Positions 51,307 through 60,392 of a stretch of DNA of 64,000 nucleotides are shown piece after piece (position 1 is the first letter of the stretch; each line of letters starts with the position of its first letter). Source of the stretch: Kitasatospora atroaurantiaca (lineage in GTDB: Bacteria > Actinomycetota > Actinomycetes > Streptomycetales > Streptomycetaceae); assembly GCF_007828955.1 (NCBI RefSeq), contig NZ_VIVR01000001.1, positions 5,766,001 to 5,830,000 on the forward strand, given 5' to 3'. The position numbers and the translations under genes are program-made. The notes under the pieces are model-generated. The model saw only the letters and a list, made by a program, of their open reading frames with translations. It made no database searches and was not told the origin of the DNA.

Positions 51307-51834
51307 ATGAGCGCCGACACTCCTCGAAGGATCATCGTTCTCCGCCACGCCAAGGCCGACTGGCCGAACCACGTGGACGACCACGAGCGGCCGCTGGCCG
51401 ACCGCGGGCGGCACCAGGCGCCCGACGCCGGCCGCTGGCTCGCCGACTCCGGCATCCATCCCGACTACGTGCTCTGCTCCACCTCGCAGCGGACCAGGGA
51501 GACCTGGAAGCTCGCCGCGCACGAGCTGCCCAAGCGGGCCCGGAAGACGGTCTACGAGGGCCGGGTCTACGACGCCAGCCCCGGCGAGATCATCACGGTG
51601 CTGCAGGAGACCCCGGACGAGTACACCGACCTCCTGCTGGTCGGCCACAACCCGGGCGTCCTGGGCCTGACCCAGGTGCTGGCCGGTGACGAGGGCGACG
51701 CGGACGCGCTCAACCGGCTGCGCCTCGGCGGCTTCCCGACGGCGGCCATCGCGGTGCTGGGCTTCACCGGTCCGTGGAAGAGCGTCGAGCCCGGGGTGGC
51801 CAAACTGGAGGCCTTCCACACGCCGCAGGAGTGA
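51307..51834 (+). CDS. SixA-like phosphohistidine phosphatase
   Basis: Histidine phosphatase superfamily (branch 1) protein of 175 residues. RHAKADW (about 12-18) holds the catalytic RHG-type triad start, STSQRTRETW the second Arg, and LLVGHNPGV (about 117-125) the second His. SixA removes phosphate from His residues of signalling or sugar-transport proteins; a small-molecule phosphatase is also possible. ATG 51307 has GGAAAG 9 nt upstream. Confidence 0.9.
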   Translation: MSADTPRRIIVLRHAKADWPNHVDDHERPLADRGRHQAPDAGRWLADSGIHPDYVLCSTSQRTRETWKLAAHELPKRARKTVYEGRVYDASPGEIITVLQETPDEYTDLLLVGHNPGVLGLTQVLAGDEGDADALNRLRLGGFPTAAIAVLGFTGPWKSVEPGVAKLEAFHTPQE

Positions 51835-51840
51835 CGGCCA

Positions 51841-51874
51841 GGGGCGGGCACTCCCTCGTCGGAGTACCCGCCCC
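51841..51874. terminator. two-way terminator between sixA-like and serB
   Basis: 14-bp stem GGGGCGGGCACTCC/GGAGTACCCGCCCC, one mismatch, 6-nt loop, between convergent genes. Confidence 0.85.
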
Positions 51875-51894
51875 GGTGGCCTACCGGCCGTCGC

Positions 51895-53160
51895 TCATTC
51901 GGTCGGCGTGCCGTCCAGCGCGTCGGCCGCCTCGACCTCTTCGCGGGTGATCCCCAGCAGGTAGAGGACGGTGTCCAGGAAGGGCACGTTCACGGCCGTG
52001 TCGGCGGCCTCCCGGACCACCGGCTTGGCGTTGAAGGCCACCCCGAGCCCGGCCGCGTTCAGCATGTCCAGGTCGTTGGCGCCGTCGCCGATCGCCACCG
52101 TCTGCTCCAGCGGCACCTTGGCCTGCTCGGCGAACCGGGCCAGCCAGCGCGCCTTGCCCGCGCGGTCGACGATCTCGCCCGTCACCCGGCCGGTGAACTT
52201 CCCGTCCTCCACCTCCAGGGTGTTCGCGGCCGCGAAGTCGAGGCCCAGCTGCTCCACCAGATGGTCGGTGACCTGGGTGAACCCGCCGGAGACGATGGCC
52301 ACCTGGTAGCCGAGCCGCTGCAGGGTACGGATCAGGGTGCGCGCCCCGGGAGTGAACCGGACCTCGGTACGGACCTTCTCCGTCACCGCCGCGTCCAGGC
52401 CCGCCAGCAGCGCGACCCGGGCCCGCAGCGACTCCGCGAAGTCCAGCTCGCCGCGCATCGCGGCCGCCGTCACCTCGGCGACCTTCTCCTCGCAGCCCGC
52501 GTGCGCCGCGAAGAGCTCGATCACCTCGTCCTGGATCAGCGTGGAGTCCACGTCCATCACCACCAGGCGCTTCGCCCGGCGGTGCAGCCCCGCCCGGACG
52601 ACGGCGATGTCGACCCGCTGAGCGGCCGCCTCGACGGCCAGCTCGGCCCGCAGCTGCTCGGTGGCCACGCCGGAGACGGCCAGTTCGACGGCGGTCACCG
52701 GGTACTTGGCGAGCCTGAACACCCGGTCGATGTTGCCGCCCGACTCGGTGATCCGGGCGGTCAGCGCGGCGACCGCCGAGGCGGCGAGCGGGTGGCCGAG
52801 CACGGTGACGTGCGAGCGGCCCTCACGGCGCGGGGCGTTGTCGCCCGTACCGGAGATGATCTCGGCCTGGAGCTTCTGCTCCTCGGCCCAGCGGTGCACG
52901 GTGACCCGCAGCTCGCCCTCGGCGCCGGGTCCACCGCCGGCCGGGGGAGTGACCAGCGCGCACAGCGTTATCCGGCCACGGGTGACCATCTGCTCGATGT
53001 CGATCACGTCCACACCGAAGTCGCCGAGCGTGGCGAACAGGCCCGCGGTGATGCCAGGGCGGTCCTTGCCGAACACCTTGACCAGCAGGGTGCGCTCGTC
53101 GTCAAAGGTCCGGGGCAGCGGGGCGGGGAGAGGCTCAGCGGCCGGAGGCATAGCGTTCAT
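51895..53160 (-). CDS. serB: phosphoserine phosphatase SerB with N-terminal ACT domains
   Basis: Last step of serine synthesis from 3-phosphoglycerate. The 421-residue protein has two ACT-like domains (about 25-100, LLVKVFGKDRPGITAGL; and about 115-185, SHVTVLGHPLAASAV), then the HAD phosphatase: VMDVDSTLIQDEV (about 199-211), VSGGFTQV and GDGANDLDML. The ACT part suggests feedback by serine, as known for mycobacterial SerB2. GGGAGG lies 4 nt before ATG 53160; the GTG at 53172 is less likely. Confidence 0.96.
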   Translation of the reverse strand: MNAMPPAAEPLPAPLPRTFDDERTLLVKVFGKDRPGITAGLFATLGDFGVDVIDIEQMVTRGRITLCALVTPPAGGGPGAEGELRVTVHRWAEEQKLQAEIISGTGDNAPRREGRSHVTVLGHPLAASAVAALTARITESGGNIDRVFRLAKYPVTAVELAVSGVATEQLRAELAVEAAAQRVDIAVVRAGLHRRAKRLVVMDVDSTLIQDEVIELFAAHAGCEEKVAEVTAAAMRGELDFAESLRARVALLAGLDAAVTEKVRTEVRFTPGARTLIRTLQRLGYQVAIVSGGFTQVTDHLVEQLGLDFAAANTLEVEDGKFTGRVTGEIVDRAGKARWLARFAEQAKVPLEQTVAIGDGANDLDMLNAAGLGVAFNAKPVVREAADTAVNVPFLDTVLYLLGITREEVEAADALDGTPTE

Positions 53161-53382
53161 GGTGCCTCCCACGCTACCGGGCGCGGATACCCCGCCACCG
53201 CACCCGTCCGCACCGTGGACGCGGTCTTCACGCCTGTGTCACCGACCTGGCCGCGGAACGTTGCCGCCCGGTCACAGTCGGCGGGCCTGACTTTCACGTA
53301 GCAGCGCGGGGCTGGAATGATTCCCCCCGTCAGATAGCAGGATCGGATCACCCGGGGGACCGGAGAGCGGGGCGGGCGAACA

Positions 53383-56001
53383 GTGCCGCAACTCGTAGTA
53401 GACATCAACGGGCAGCAGCGGGTGCTGGAACCCGGGCGGTCCTACACCATCGGACGCGACCCGAACTCGGACTTCACGTTCGACGACGCCCGGGTCTCCT
53501 GGCACCACGCCACCGTCTCCTTCAACGGCACCGGTTGGCAGCTGGAGGACCACGGCAGCACCAACGGCACGTACGCCGGGGGCGGCCGGACGCTGCACGC
53601 CCAGCTGTTCCCGGGGGCCGTGGTGAACCTGGGCAACGCCGAGAACGGCCCCCGGCTGGCCTTCTCCGCCCCGGCCGCCGCTCCGGCGCCCGCGCCGCAG
53701 GCCCCGCCGACGCCCGCCTGGCACGACGCCGCCACCAGCCGCAGCGGCGGTCCGATGGCGCACCAGCCGCCGGTCCAGCCGCCGGTCCACCAGCCGCCGG
53801 CGCAGCCGCCCGTGCAGCAGGCCTGGCCGCCGCAGCCGCCGGTCCAGCAGCAGTGGGGCGCACCCACCCCGCCGCCCGGCTTCCCGCAGCAGCAGAGCCC
53901 GCAGCATCAGGTCCCGCAGCAGGGCGTGCCCGCGCAGCCCGGTATCCCGGCCCAGCAGCCGCCGGCCCCCGCGGCCGGCCGGGCCAACCCGACGATGGTC
54001 CGCAGCCTCACCGCGGGCATGCGCGTCATCCGGATCGGCCGCGCCCTGGACAACGACATCGTCGTCTCCGACCTCCAGGTCTCCCGCCACCACGCCGAGC
54101 TGCGCCAGTTGCCCGACGGCCGGTACGAGATCGTCGACCTCGGCAGCCACAACGGCATCTTCCTCAACGGCCAGCCGGTACAGCGTCAGCTGATGGGCCC
54201 GCAGGACCGCCTGACCGTCGGCCACTCGACCTTCCAGCTGGTCGGCGACCAGCTGCACGAGTTCGCGGACACCGGCGCCGTCACCTTCTCCGCCCGCCAC
54301 CTGACCGTCGAGGTCGAGCACAAGGGCGCCAAGAAGATCCTGCTCAACGACGTCAGCTTCTCCGTCCCGGAGAAGTCGCTGGTCGCCGTCATCGGCCCCT
54401 CCGGCTCCGGAAAGTCCACGCTGCTCCGCGCTCTCACCGGCTACCGCCCGGCCGACCGCGGCGACGTGCTCTACGACGGCCGCAACCTCTACAAGCAGTT
54501 CGCCGAGCTGCGCTCGCGGATCGGCCTGGTGCCCCAGTCGGAGATCCTGCACAAGGAGCTGACCGTCCGCAGTGGGCTCAAGTACGCCGCCCGGCTGCGC
54601 TTCCCCGGCGACACCGAGGCCGCCGAGCGCGAGCGCCGGATCGACGAGGTGCTGTTCGAGCTCCGCCTGGACAAGCGCGCCGACAACCGGATCACCGCCC
54701 TGTCCGGCGGCCAGCAGAAGCGCGTCTCGGTCGCCCTGGAGCTGCTCACCAAGCCCTCGCTGATCTTCCTGGACGAGCCCACCTCCGGCCTCGACCCGGG
54801 CATGGACCGCGAGGTCATGCAGACCCTGCGCGGCCTCGCCGACGACGGCCGCACGGTCCTCGTGGTCACCCACTCCGTTGCCGAACTCGCCCTCTGCGAC
54901 CGGCTGCTGGTGATGGCCCCGGGCGGCTCGGTGGCGTACTTCGGCCCGCCGGACGAGGCGCTGCACTTCTTCGGCTACGAGACCTGGGCCGACGTCTTCC
55001 AGGCCTTCGAGAACTACCCCGAGCACGACTGGGCCGGCCGCTACCGCGGCTCGGTGCACTACCAGCAGTACTCGGCCGACGTGGACTCGGTGGCCGCCCA
55101 GTCGGCGTCGATCGTCCGCGAGCAGATCCGGCCGCCGAAGCCGCAGAGCTGGGGCTCCCAGCTGTGGACGCTGGTCCGCCGCTACCTCTCGGTGATCGCC
55201 TCCGACCGCGGCTTCATCGCGCTGTCGCTGCTGCTGCCACTGGTCCTGGGCGGGGTCTCCACGGTGATCCCGGACAAGTGCGGCCTGGCCGCCTGCGACG
55301 GCTCGGGCCGCAACGACGTCGCCCGCATGATCCTGCTGGTACTGGCCTTCGGCGCCTGCCTCTCCGGCTCGGCCAACTCCGTCCGTGAGTTGATCAAGGA
55401 ACGCGCGATCTACGAACGGGAACGCGCCACCGGGCTCTCCCGGTCTGCGTACCTGATGTCGAAGATCATCGTGCTCGGAGCGGTCAGCTTCGTCCAGGGC
55501 GCACTCATCTCGGCCATCGGCTTCAAGGTGCGTACGCTGCCGGCCGAGGGCCTGGTCTTCAAGCACTCCCCGGCCGTCGAGATGGCGGTGGGCATCATCC
55601 TGCTCAGCTTCACCTCGATGATGTTCGGCCTGGTGATCTCGGCCCTGGTGAAGACCGCCGAGAAGACCATGCCGCTGCTGGTGATGTTCGCCATCGTCCA
55701 GATGGTCTTCACCGGCGCGATCTTCCAGCTCTTCAACAAGCCCGGACTCGAGCAGCTCGCCTGGCTGATGCCCGCCCGCTGGGGAGTCGCCGCCGCGGGC
55801 AACACCCTCGACCTGGCGCACATCTCCCCGGTCGTGATCACCAAGCCGCCGGCCAAGCCCGAGCTGGACGCCCTCTGGGAGCACTCCGTCGGCCACTGGA
55901 TCGTCAACTGCCTCGCCCTGGTGGTCCTCTCCGTCGCCCTGGCGTTCCTGGTCCAGCGCCTCCAGCGCCGCCACGAGCCGGACGTCATGCAGAAGGGCTG
56001 A
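53383..56001 (+). CDS. FHA-FHA-ABC transporter fusion (Rv1747-like)
   Basis: ABCG-type exporter, 872 residues, reading phosphothreonine signals through two FHA domains. FHA1 (about 20-90: SYTIGRDPNSDF, STNGTY), a Pro/Gln-rich linker (about 95-205), FHA2 (about 215-290: IGRALDNDIVV, SRHHAEL, SHNGIFLNG), ABC domain (Walker A GPSGSGKST near 337-345, LSGGQQKR near 439, Walker B LIFLDEPTSGLD near 459) and a six-TM ABC2 domain (about 600-865). The layout is that of mycobacterial Rv1747, a substrate of Ser/Thr kinases. GTG 53383 is the only start before conserved sequence. The exported substrate is unknown. Confidence 0.95.
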   Translation: MPQLVVDINGQQRVLEPGRSYTIGRDPNSDFTFDDARVSWHHATVSFNGTGWQLEDHGSTNGTYAGGGRTLHAQLFPGAVVNLGNAENGPRLAFSAPAAAPAPAPQAPPTPAWHDAATSRSGGPMAHQPPVQPPVHQPPAQPPVQQAWPPQPPVQQQWGAPTPPPGFPQQQSPQHQVPQQGVPAQPGIPAQQPPAPAAGRANPTMVRSLTAGMRVIRIGRALDNDIVVSDLQVSRHHAELRQLPDGRYEIVDLGSHNGIFLNGQPVQRQLMGPQDRLTVGHSTFQLVGDQLHEFADTGAVTFSARHLTVEVEHKGAKKILLNDVSFSVPEKSLVAVIGPSGSGKSTLLRALTGYRPADRGDVLYDGRNLYKQFAELRSRIGLVPQSEILHKELTVRSGLKYAARLRFPGDTEAAERERRIDEVLFELRLDKRADNRITALSGGQQKRVSVALELLTKPSLIFLDEPTSGLDPGMDREVMQTLRGLADDGRTVLVVTHSVAELALCDRLLVMAPGGSVAYFGPPDEALHFFGYETWADVFQAFENYPEHDWAGRYRGSVHYQQYSADVDSVAAQSASIVREQIRPPKPQSWGSQLWTLVRRYLSVIASDRGFIALSLLLPLVLGGVSTVIPDKCGLAACDGSGRNDVARMILLVLAFGACLSGSANSVRELIKERAIYERERATGLSRSAYLMSKIIVLGAVSFVQGALISAIGFKVRTLPAEGLVFKHSPAVEMAVGIILLSFTSMMFGLVISALVKTAEKTMPLLVMFAIVQMVFTGAIFQLFNKPGLEQLAWLMPARWGVAAAGNTLDLAHISPVVITKPPAKPELDALWEHSVGHWIVNCLALVVLSVALAFLVQRLQRRHEPDVMQKG

Positions 56002-56019
56002 CCCCCTGGCCCCACGAGA

Positions 56020-56053
56020 CGGGCGGTACCCCCACGCCGGGGTGCCGCCCGTC
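56020..56053 (+). terminator. terminator after the FHA-ABC gene
   Basis: 14-bp stem ACGGGCGGTACCCC/GGGGTGCCGCCCGT with one G-T pair and a 6-nt loop, 18 bp after the stop codon. Confidence 0.85.
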
Positions 56054-56110
56054 GGCGTACTCCGCCGGTCCTACTCCTGCCGCCCCATGACCCGCCCACC
56101 CGCCCGGCGG

Positions 56111-56116
56111 TAGCGT
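56111..56116 (+). promoter_or_regulatory. -10 box TAGCGT of the histidine kinase gene
   Basis: Ends 7 nt before ATG 56124; the leaderless start agrees with the lack of a spaced ribosome binding site. Confidence 0.6.
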
Positions 56117-56123
56117 GGGGGAC

Positions 56124-57275
56124 ATGTCGACCGAAGAGCCCACCGCCGCCTGCGACCCCTGCCTGGGCGGGATCGAGGCCGTCAGCACGGCGGTGCTCGC
56201 GATGAGCCGGCACCTGGAGGTCCGCGAGGTGCTGCGGCGGATCACCGCCTCCGCCCGCAGCCTCCTCGGCGCCGAGTACGCCGCGCTCGGGGTGCCCGAC
56301 GACCACGGCGGCTTCGCCCAGTTCGTCGTCGACGGCGTCACCGACGAACAGTGGAAGGCCATCGGCCCGCTGCCCCGCCAGCACGGCGTACTGGCCACCA
56401 TGCTGCACCAGCTGACGCCCACTCGGCTCACCGACGTCCGCCAGGCCCCCGCCTTCGAGGGATGGCCCGCCGCGCACCCCGACATGAAGGACTTCCTCGG
56501 GATGCCGATCATCGACGGCACCGAGATCCTCGGCGCGGTCTTCCTCGCCAACAAGAAGGGCGGATTCACCGAGCACGACGAGGAACTGCTCCGCATCCTC
56601 GCCGCGCACGCCGCCCTCGCCCTCGGCAACGCCCGCCTCTACGAACGCAGCCGCGAACTCACCCTGGCCGGCGAACGGGCCAGGATCGCCCACGACCTCC
56701 ACGACGCCGTCTCGCAGAAGCTCTTCTCGCTGCGCCTCACCGCCAAGGCCGCCGCCACCCTGGTCGACCGCGACCCGGTCCGCGCCCGCGCCGAACTCGC
56801 CGAGGTCGCCCGCCTCGCCGCCGAGGCAGCGGACGAGCTGCGCGCCGTGGTGGTCGAGCTACGCCCGGCCGCACTGGACGAGGACGGACTGGTCGCCACC
56901 CTCGCCTCCCAGGTCCAGGTGCTCGACCGCGCGCACACCGCCGCCGTGCGGTTCAGCTCCCAGGGTGTCCGGACGCTGCCGCCGGCCCAGGAGGCGGCCG
57001 TCCTGCGGGTCGCCCAGGAGGCGCTGCACAACGCCCTCCGGCACTCCGAGGCCGCCAGCGTCGAGGTCACGCTGGCCGGCACGCCCGCGCGCGGGGCCGT
57101 GCTGCGGGTCGCCGACGACGGCCGGGGCTTCGACCCGGCGGCCGTCCGGCGGGCGGGGCGCCACCTCGGCCTGGTGTCGATGCGCGACCGGGTCGCGACC
57201 GTCGGCGGCAGACTGTCCCTGGAATCGGCCCCCGGCAAGGGGACGGTCATCGAGCTGGAGGTTCCCGGTGCCTGA
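56124..57275 (+). CDS. NarL-type sensor histidine kinase with GAF domain
   Basis: Cytosolic sensor kinase of 383 residues: GAF domain (about 30-175; FAQFVVDGVTDEQW, DFLGMPIIDGTEILGAVFLANKKGG), dimerisation/phosphoacceptor domain HisKA_3 (RARIAHDLHDAVSQKLFSL, His near 191) and a HATPase_c domain (EALHNALRHSEA, VADDGRGFD, GLVSMRDR, GKGTVIELEVP). No TM segment, so the signal is internal or redox/ligand-based, as in GAF kinases. ATG 56124 is preceded by TAGCGT at 7 nt. Overlaps the response regulator by 8 bp. Confidence 0.93.
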   Translation: MSTEEPTAACDPCLGGIEAVSTAVLAMSRHLEVREVLRRITASARSLLGAEYAALGVPDDHGGFAQFVVDGVTDEQWKAIGPLPRQHGVLATMLHQLTPTRLTDVRQAPAFEGWPAAHPDMKDFLGMPIIDGTEILGAVFLANKKGGFTEHDEELLRILAAHAALALGNARLYERSRELTLAGERARIAHDLHDAVSQKLFSLRLTAKAAATLVDRDPVRARAELAEVARLAAEAADELRAVVVELRPAALDEDGLVATLASQVQVLDRAHTAAVRFSSQGVRTLPPAQEAAVLRVAQEALHNALRHSEAASVEVTLAGTPARGAVLRVADDGRGFDPAAVRRAGRHLGLVSMRDRVATVGGRLSLESAPGKGTVIELEVPGA

Positions 57276-57915
57276 CACATCACCACCGATCCGCGTCCTC
57301 CTGGTGGACGACCACCAGGTGGTCCGGCGCGGCCTGCGGACCTTCCTGGAGGTGCAGGACGACATCGAGGTGGTCGGCGAGGCCGCCGACGGTGCCGAGG
57401 GCGTCGCCAAGGCCCAGGAGCTGCTCCCCGACGTGGTCCTGATGGACCTGAAGATGCCCGGGGTCGACGGCATCGAGGCGCTCAAGCTGCTCAAGGAGGA
57501 GGGCAGCAAGGCCCGGATCCTGATCGTCACCAGCTTCACCGAGCACCGCACCATGGTCCCCGCCCTGCGGGCCGGCGCGGCCGGCTACGTGTACAAGGAC
57601 GTCGACCCGGAGGCCCTCGCCGGGGCGATCCGCTCCGTCCACGCCGGGCACGTCCTGCTCCAGCCCGAACTCGCCGAGGCACTGCTCTCCGACGACGGCC
57701 CCCGCGCCCCGCAGGGCCGGGGCGGCACCCTGACGGAGCGTGAGCGCGAAGTCCTCGGCCACATCGCGGACGGCCGCTCCAACCGGGAGATCGCCCGCAG
57801 CCTCCACCTCTCCGAGAAGACGGTGAAGACGCACGTCTCCAACATCCTGATGAAGCTGGACCTCGCCGACCGCACCCAGGCCGCCCTCTGGGCCGTCCGC
57901 AACGGCGAAGCCTAG
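57268..57915 (+). CDS. NarL/LuxR-type response regulator
   Basis: 215-residue DNA-binding regulator paired with the kinase before it. Receiver domain (about 7-125): acidic pair VDDH, phosphoacceptor Asp near 61 in VVLMDLKMPG, Thr/Ser near 91, Lys in VYKD; LuxR HTH (about 148-210): LTEREREVLGHIADGRSNREIARSLHLSEKTVKTHVSNILMKL read in two pieces. GTG 57268 lies inside the kinase gene end. Targets unknown. Confidence 0.94.
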   Translation: MPDTSPPIRVLLVDDHQVVRRGLRTFLEVQDDIEVVGEAADGAEGVAKAQELLPDVVLMDLKMPGVDGIEALKLLKEEGSKARILIVTSFTEHRTMVPALRAGAAGYVYKDVDPEALAGAIRSVHAGHVLLQPELAEALLSDDGPRAPQGRGGTLTEREREVLGHIADGRSNREIARSLHLSEKTVKTHVSNILMKLDLADRTQAALWAVRNGEA

Positions 57916-57933
57916 GACGTCGGGGTAGCTCCT

Positions 57934-58022
57934 CAGGGGCGCGGGGAACTGCGCTGCCGGCCATGCACCTCCGTAGAGGGTTGGTCGCGCACGCAGTTAA
58001 TCAAGCTCGGCCCGCGCCCCTG
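57934..58022 (+). repeat. 78-bp hairpin element, copy 7 (degenerate)
   Basis: The left arm CAGGGGCGCGGGGAACTGCG is intact and CCCGCGCCCCTG remains on the right, but the loop is different and the element is 89 bp long. Between the convergent response regulator and hypothetical genes. Confidence 0.65.
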
Positions 58023-58055
58023 GGATGCCCCTTCCCGCCGGGATACCCTGCGCCG

Positions 58056-58853
58056 TCAGGCTCGCTCGTCCACCAACGCGTTGTACGCGGCGACCTGAGC
58101 CCGGCGGGCCGTTCGCCGCAGGGGCGCCAGCACCTCCCGACGGGCCGTCATCTCCGAGGCGCTGACCGCCGCGCCGTGCCCGCTCAGCGCGATCGACAGC
58201 AGCGCCGAGATCTGCCGGGCCGACTCCAGGACCCGTACCGCGCGCGGCGGATATCCGGGAGCGAGCAGCTCCGCGTGCCCACGCCGGCGGTACTGCTCCA
58301 GCGCCCGCAGCGCCTCCGGCCCCGCACCCGCCACGTCCAGCTTGGTCAGCAGCAGCGTGGTCTCGCGCAGCCCGTCCGCGAGCTCCCGCTCCGCCTCGTG
58401 CAGCGAGGGGACGTCGGCCGGCGGGGCCTCGTTGACCGTCGAGCAGCGCCAGAGCACCGTCGCCGACTGATCCCCGGCCGGACCGAACACCTCGACCTCG
58501 GGCACCAGCCCGAGCGGCACCCCGACCGCGAGGACGGCCTCCCCGGCGGCCAATGCCCGGGTGTTGAACGCGGCCGGACCGGTCAGCCCGAGCGGGTGCC
58601 CGGCGCTGGGCAGCGCGAGCCGCAGCCCGGTCACCCCGAGCACGCGCAGCCGCCCGAGCGCCCAGGTCAGCCCGTGCAGCTCGCCCGGCTCGTCCCCGGG
58701 CAGCCCGGTCACCCGGTGCGTCTCGTCCTCGCCGAGGACGGCCGCCGCGGCATTGTCCGGCGGCACGAAACCGCCCAGCAGGGCGTTGCCCCATGCGGTC
58801 AGCCGCCCCGAGCGCGGCTCTTCGAAAGGATTGTCAGCGGGAGTAACGAGCAT
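58056..58853 (-). CDS. conserved-type hypothetical protein
   Basis: 265-residue soluble protein without TM segments or recognised catalytic motifs. It begins LVTPADNPFEEPRSGRLTAWGNALLGGFVPPDNAAAAV, a pattern I associate with an uncharacterised streptomycete family, and the C-terminal half is helical with many Arg and Leu. ATG 58853 has TAGGCT exactly 6 nt upstream and no ribosome binding site, indicating a leaderless transcript. Divergent from the ABC ATPase gene. Confidence 0.75.
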   Translation of the reverse strand: MLVTPADNPFEEPRSGRLTAWGNALLGGFVPPDNAAAAVLGEDETHRVTGLPGDEPGELHGLTWALGRLRVLGVTGLRLALPSAGHPLGLTGPAAFNTRALAAGEAVLAVGVPLGLVPEVEVFGPAGDQSATVLWRCSTVNEAPPADVPSLHEAERELADGLRETTLLLTKLDVAGAGPEALRALEQYRRRGHAELLAPGYPPRAVRVLESARQISALLSIALSGHGAAVSASEMTARREVLAPLRRTARRAQVAAYNALVDERA

Positions 58854-58859
58854 CCGGCC

Positions 58860-58865
58860 AGCCTA
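58860..58865 (-). promoter_or_regulatory. -10 box TAGGCT of the hypothetical gene
   Basis: On the minus strand TAGGCT ends 6 nt before ATG 58853. Confidence 0.55.
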
Positions 58866-59056
58866 CGGAAAAGTCCGCCATCCGCGTGGCGTAGGTTTGG
58901 GCTGTGCTGCGAGCGGCGCACCCCCTCCGAGCCCCATCCGGCAGCCGGGGGTAGGCTGCCCGCCCGCACCGACTGTCGACACGAGTGGACCGCACCCCGA
59001 GGACCCGCGCGCAGGACCCTCGGACGGCCGAATTCTGCATTGGGGAAGGCGTAGGC

Positions 59057-59848
59057 ATGAGCGACGTGCTGGAGCTGGTGGACGTATCCGTGGTCCGGGA
59101 GGGGCGCGCGCTTGTCGACCAGGTGTCCTGGTCGATCTCCGAGGGTGAGCGCTGGGTGATCCTCGGCCCCAACGGTGCCGGCAAGACGACCCTGCTGCAG
59201 GTCGCCTCCACCTACCTCTTCCCGAGCACCGGCACCGCCGCGATCCTGGGCGAGAAGCTCGGCTCGGTCGACGTCTTCGACCTGCGCCAGCGGATCGGCC
59301 TGGCCGGCGCGTCCATGATCGACAAGCTGCCGGGCGAGCAGACCGTGCTGCAGACGGTGCTCACCGCCGCGTACGGCATGACGGCCGGCTGGCGCGAGCA
59401 GTACGAGACCACCGACGAGTCCCGCGCGCTCGCCCTGCTGGACCGCCTCGGCATGGCCGACTTCACCGCCCGCAAGTTCGGCACCCTCTCCGAGGGCGAG
59501 CGCAAGCGCACCCTGATCGCCCGCGCCCTGATGACCGACCCCGAGCTGCTGCTCCTCGACGAGCCGGCCGCGGGTCTGGACCTGGGCGGCCGCGAGGACC
59601 TGGTCCGCCGCCTGGGCGCGCTGGCCCAGGACGAGTACGCCCCGGCGATGGCGATGGTGACCCACCACGTCGAGGAGATCGCCCCGGGCTTCACCCATGT
59701 CCTGATGATCCGCCAGGGCAAGGTGCTGACCGCGGGCCCGATCGACACCGCGCTGACGGCGCGCAACCTCTCGCTCTGCTTCGGGCTGCCGCTGACCCTG
59801 GAGCGCCACGGCGACCGCTGGTCCGCGCAGGGTCTCCCGCTGGGCTGA
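59057..59848 (+). CDS. stand-alone ABC transporter ATP-binding protein
   Basis: 263-residue single ABC domain: Walker A GPNGAGKTT (about 38-46), signature LSEGERKR (Gly to Glu change from LSGGQ), Walker B LLLLDEPAAGLDLGGRED and H-loop MVTHHVEEI. There is no permease or binding-protein gene beside it. This type resembles ModF/YlmA-like ATPases and single ATPases of unknown function. GGGGAAGG lies 8 nt before ATG 59057. Confidence 0.88.
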   Translation: MSDVLELVDVSVVREGRALVDQVSWSISEGERWVILGPNGAGKTTLLQVASTYLFPSTGTAAILGEKLGSVDVFDLRQRIGLAGASMIDKLPGEQTVLQTVLTAAYGMTAGWREQYETTDESRALALLDRLGMADFTARKFGTLSEGERKRTLIARALMTDPELLLLDEPAAGLDLGGREDLVRRLGALAQDEYAPAMAMVTHHVEEIAPGFTHVLMIRQGKVLTAGPIDTALTARNLSLCFGLPLTLERHGDRWSAQGLPLG

Positions 59849-59947
59849 ACCGTCCGGAACTCCACTGAACTGGAACCGCTCGTACGGACGGCCGGTTTCC
59901 GCCCGTCCACCTGCGGGAACTTACCGCGGCGAGTAGGTTCCCCTCCC

Positions 59948-59953
59948 TAGGAT
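59948..59953 (+). promoter_or_regulatory. -10 box TAGGAT of the NfeD-like gene
   Basis: Ends 6 nt before GTG 59960, with no ribosome binding site. Confidence 0.5.
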
Positions 59954-59959
59954 GGCTCT

Positions 59960-60382
59960 GTGGACAGCTGGATCTGGTGGCTCCTGGCCGCCGTCGGACT
60001 CGGAATACCGCTGGTGCTCACGGCCATGCCGGAGTTCGCCATGTTCGCGGTCGGGGCCGGCGCAGCCGCCCTCGCCGCCGGGCTGGGCGCGGGGGTGGTG
60101 ACGCAGTTCCTGCTTTTCGTGGGCGTCTCCGTCGCGCTGCTGGTGTTCGTCCGGCCCATCGCGTACCGCCAGTTGCAGAAGGGCCCGCAGGTCAGGATGG
60201 GCATCGAGGCGCTCAAGGGCGCCAGCGCAATCGTTCAGGAACAGGTCGACGGGGAGGGCGGGCGGATCAAGCTGAATGGCGAGATCTGGTCGGCCCGCGC
60301 GCTCAATCCCGGCAGTGTCTACGAGCCGGGGCAGCAGGTCGACGTCGTCGAAATCCAGGGCGCAACCGCCCTGGTCGTCTAG
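59960..60382 (+). CDS. NfeD-like membrane protein (short form)
   Basis: 140-residue membrane protein: three or four hydrophobic helices (about 5-75) and a C-terminal OB-fold domain (about 85-140; GIEALKGASAIVQEQV, GRIKLNGEIWSARAL, GQQVDVVEIQGATALVV). The short NfeD form lacks the ClpP-like protease part. NfeD genes pair with SPFH genes, as here, where the partner begins 10 bp later. GTG 59960 looks leaderless. Confidence 0.92.
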   Translation: MDSWIWWLLAAVGLGIPLVLTAMPEFAMFAVGAGAAALAAGLGAGVVTQFLLFVGVSVALLVFVRPIAYRQLQKGPQVRMGIEALKGASAIVQEQVDGEGGRIKLNGEIWSARALNPGSVYEPGQQVDVVEIQGATALVV

Positions 60383-60392
60383 GGGAGAGTCC

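Noticed and set aside
53272..55974. Minus-strand 900-codon open frame antisense to the FHA-ABC gene
   Set aside because: Shadow frame rich in Val, Gly, Asp and His; the plus-strand protein has full FHA and ABC motifs.
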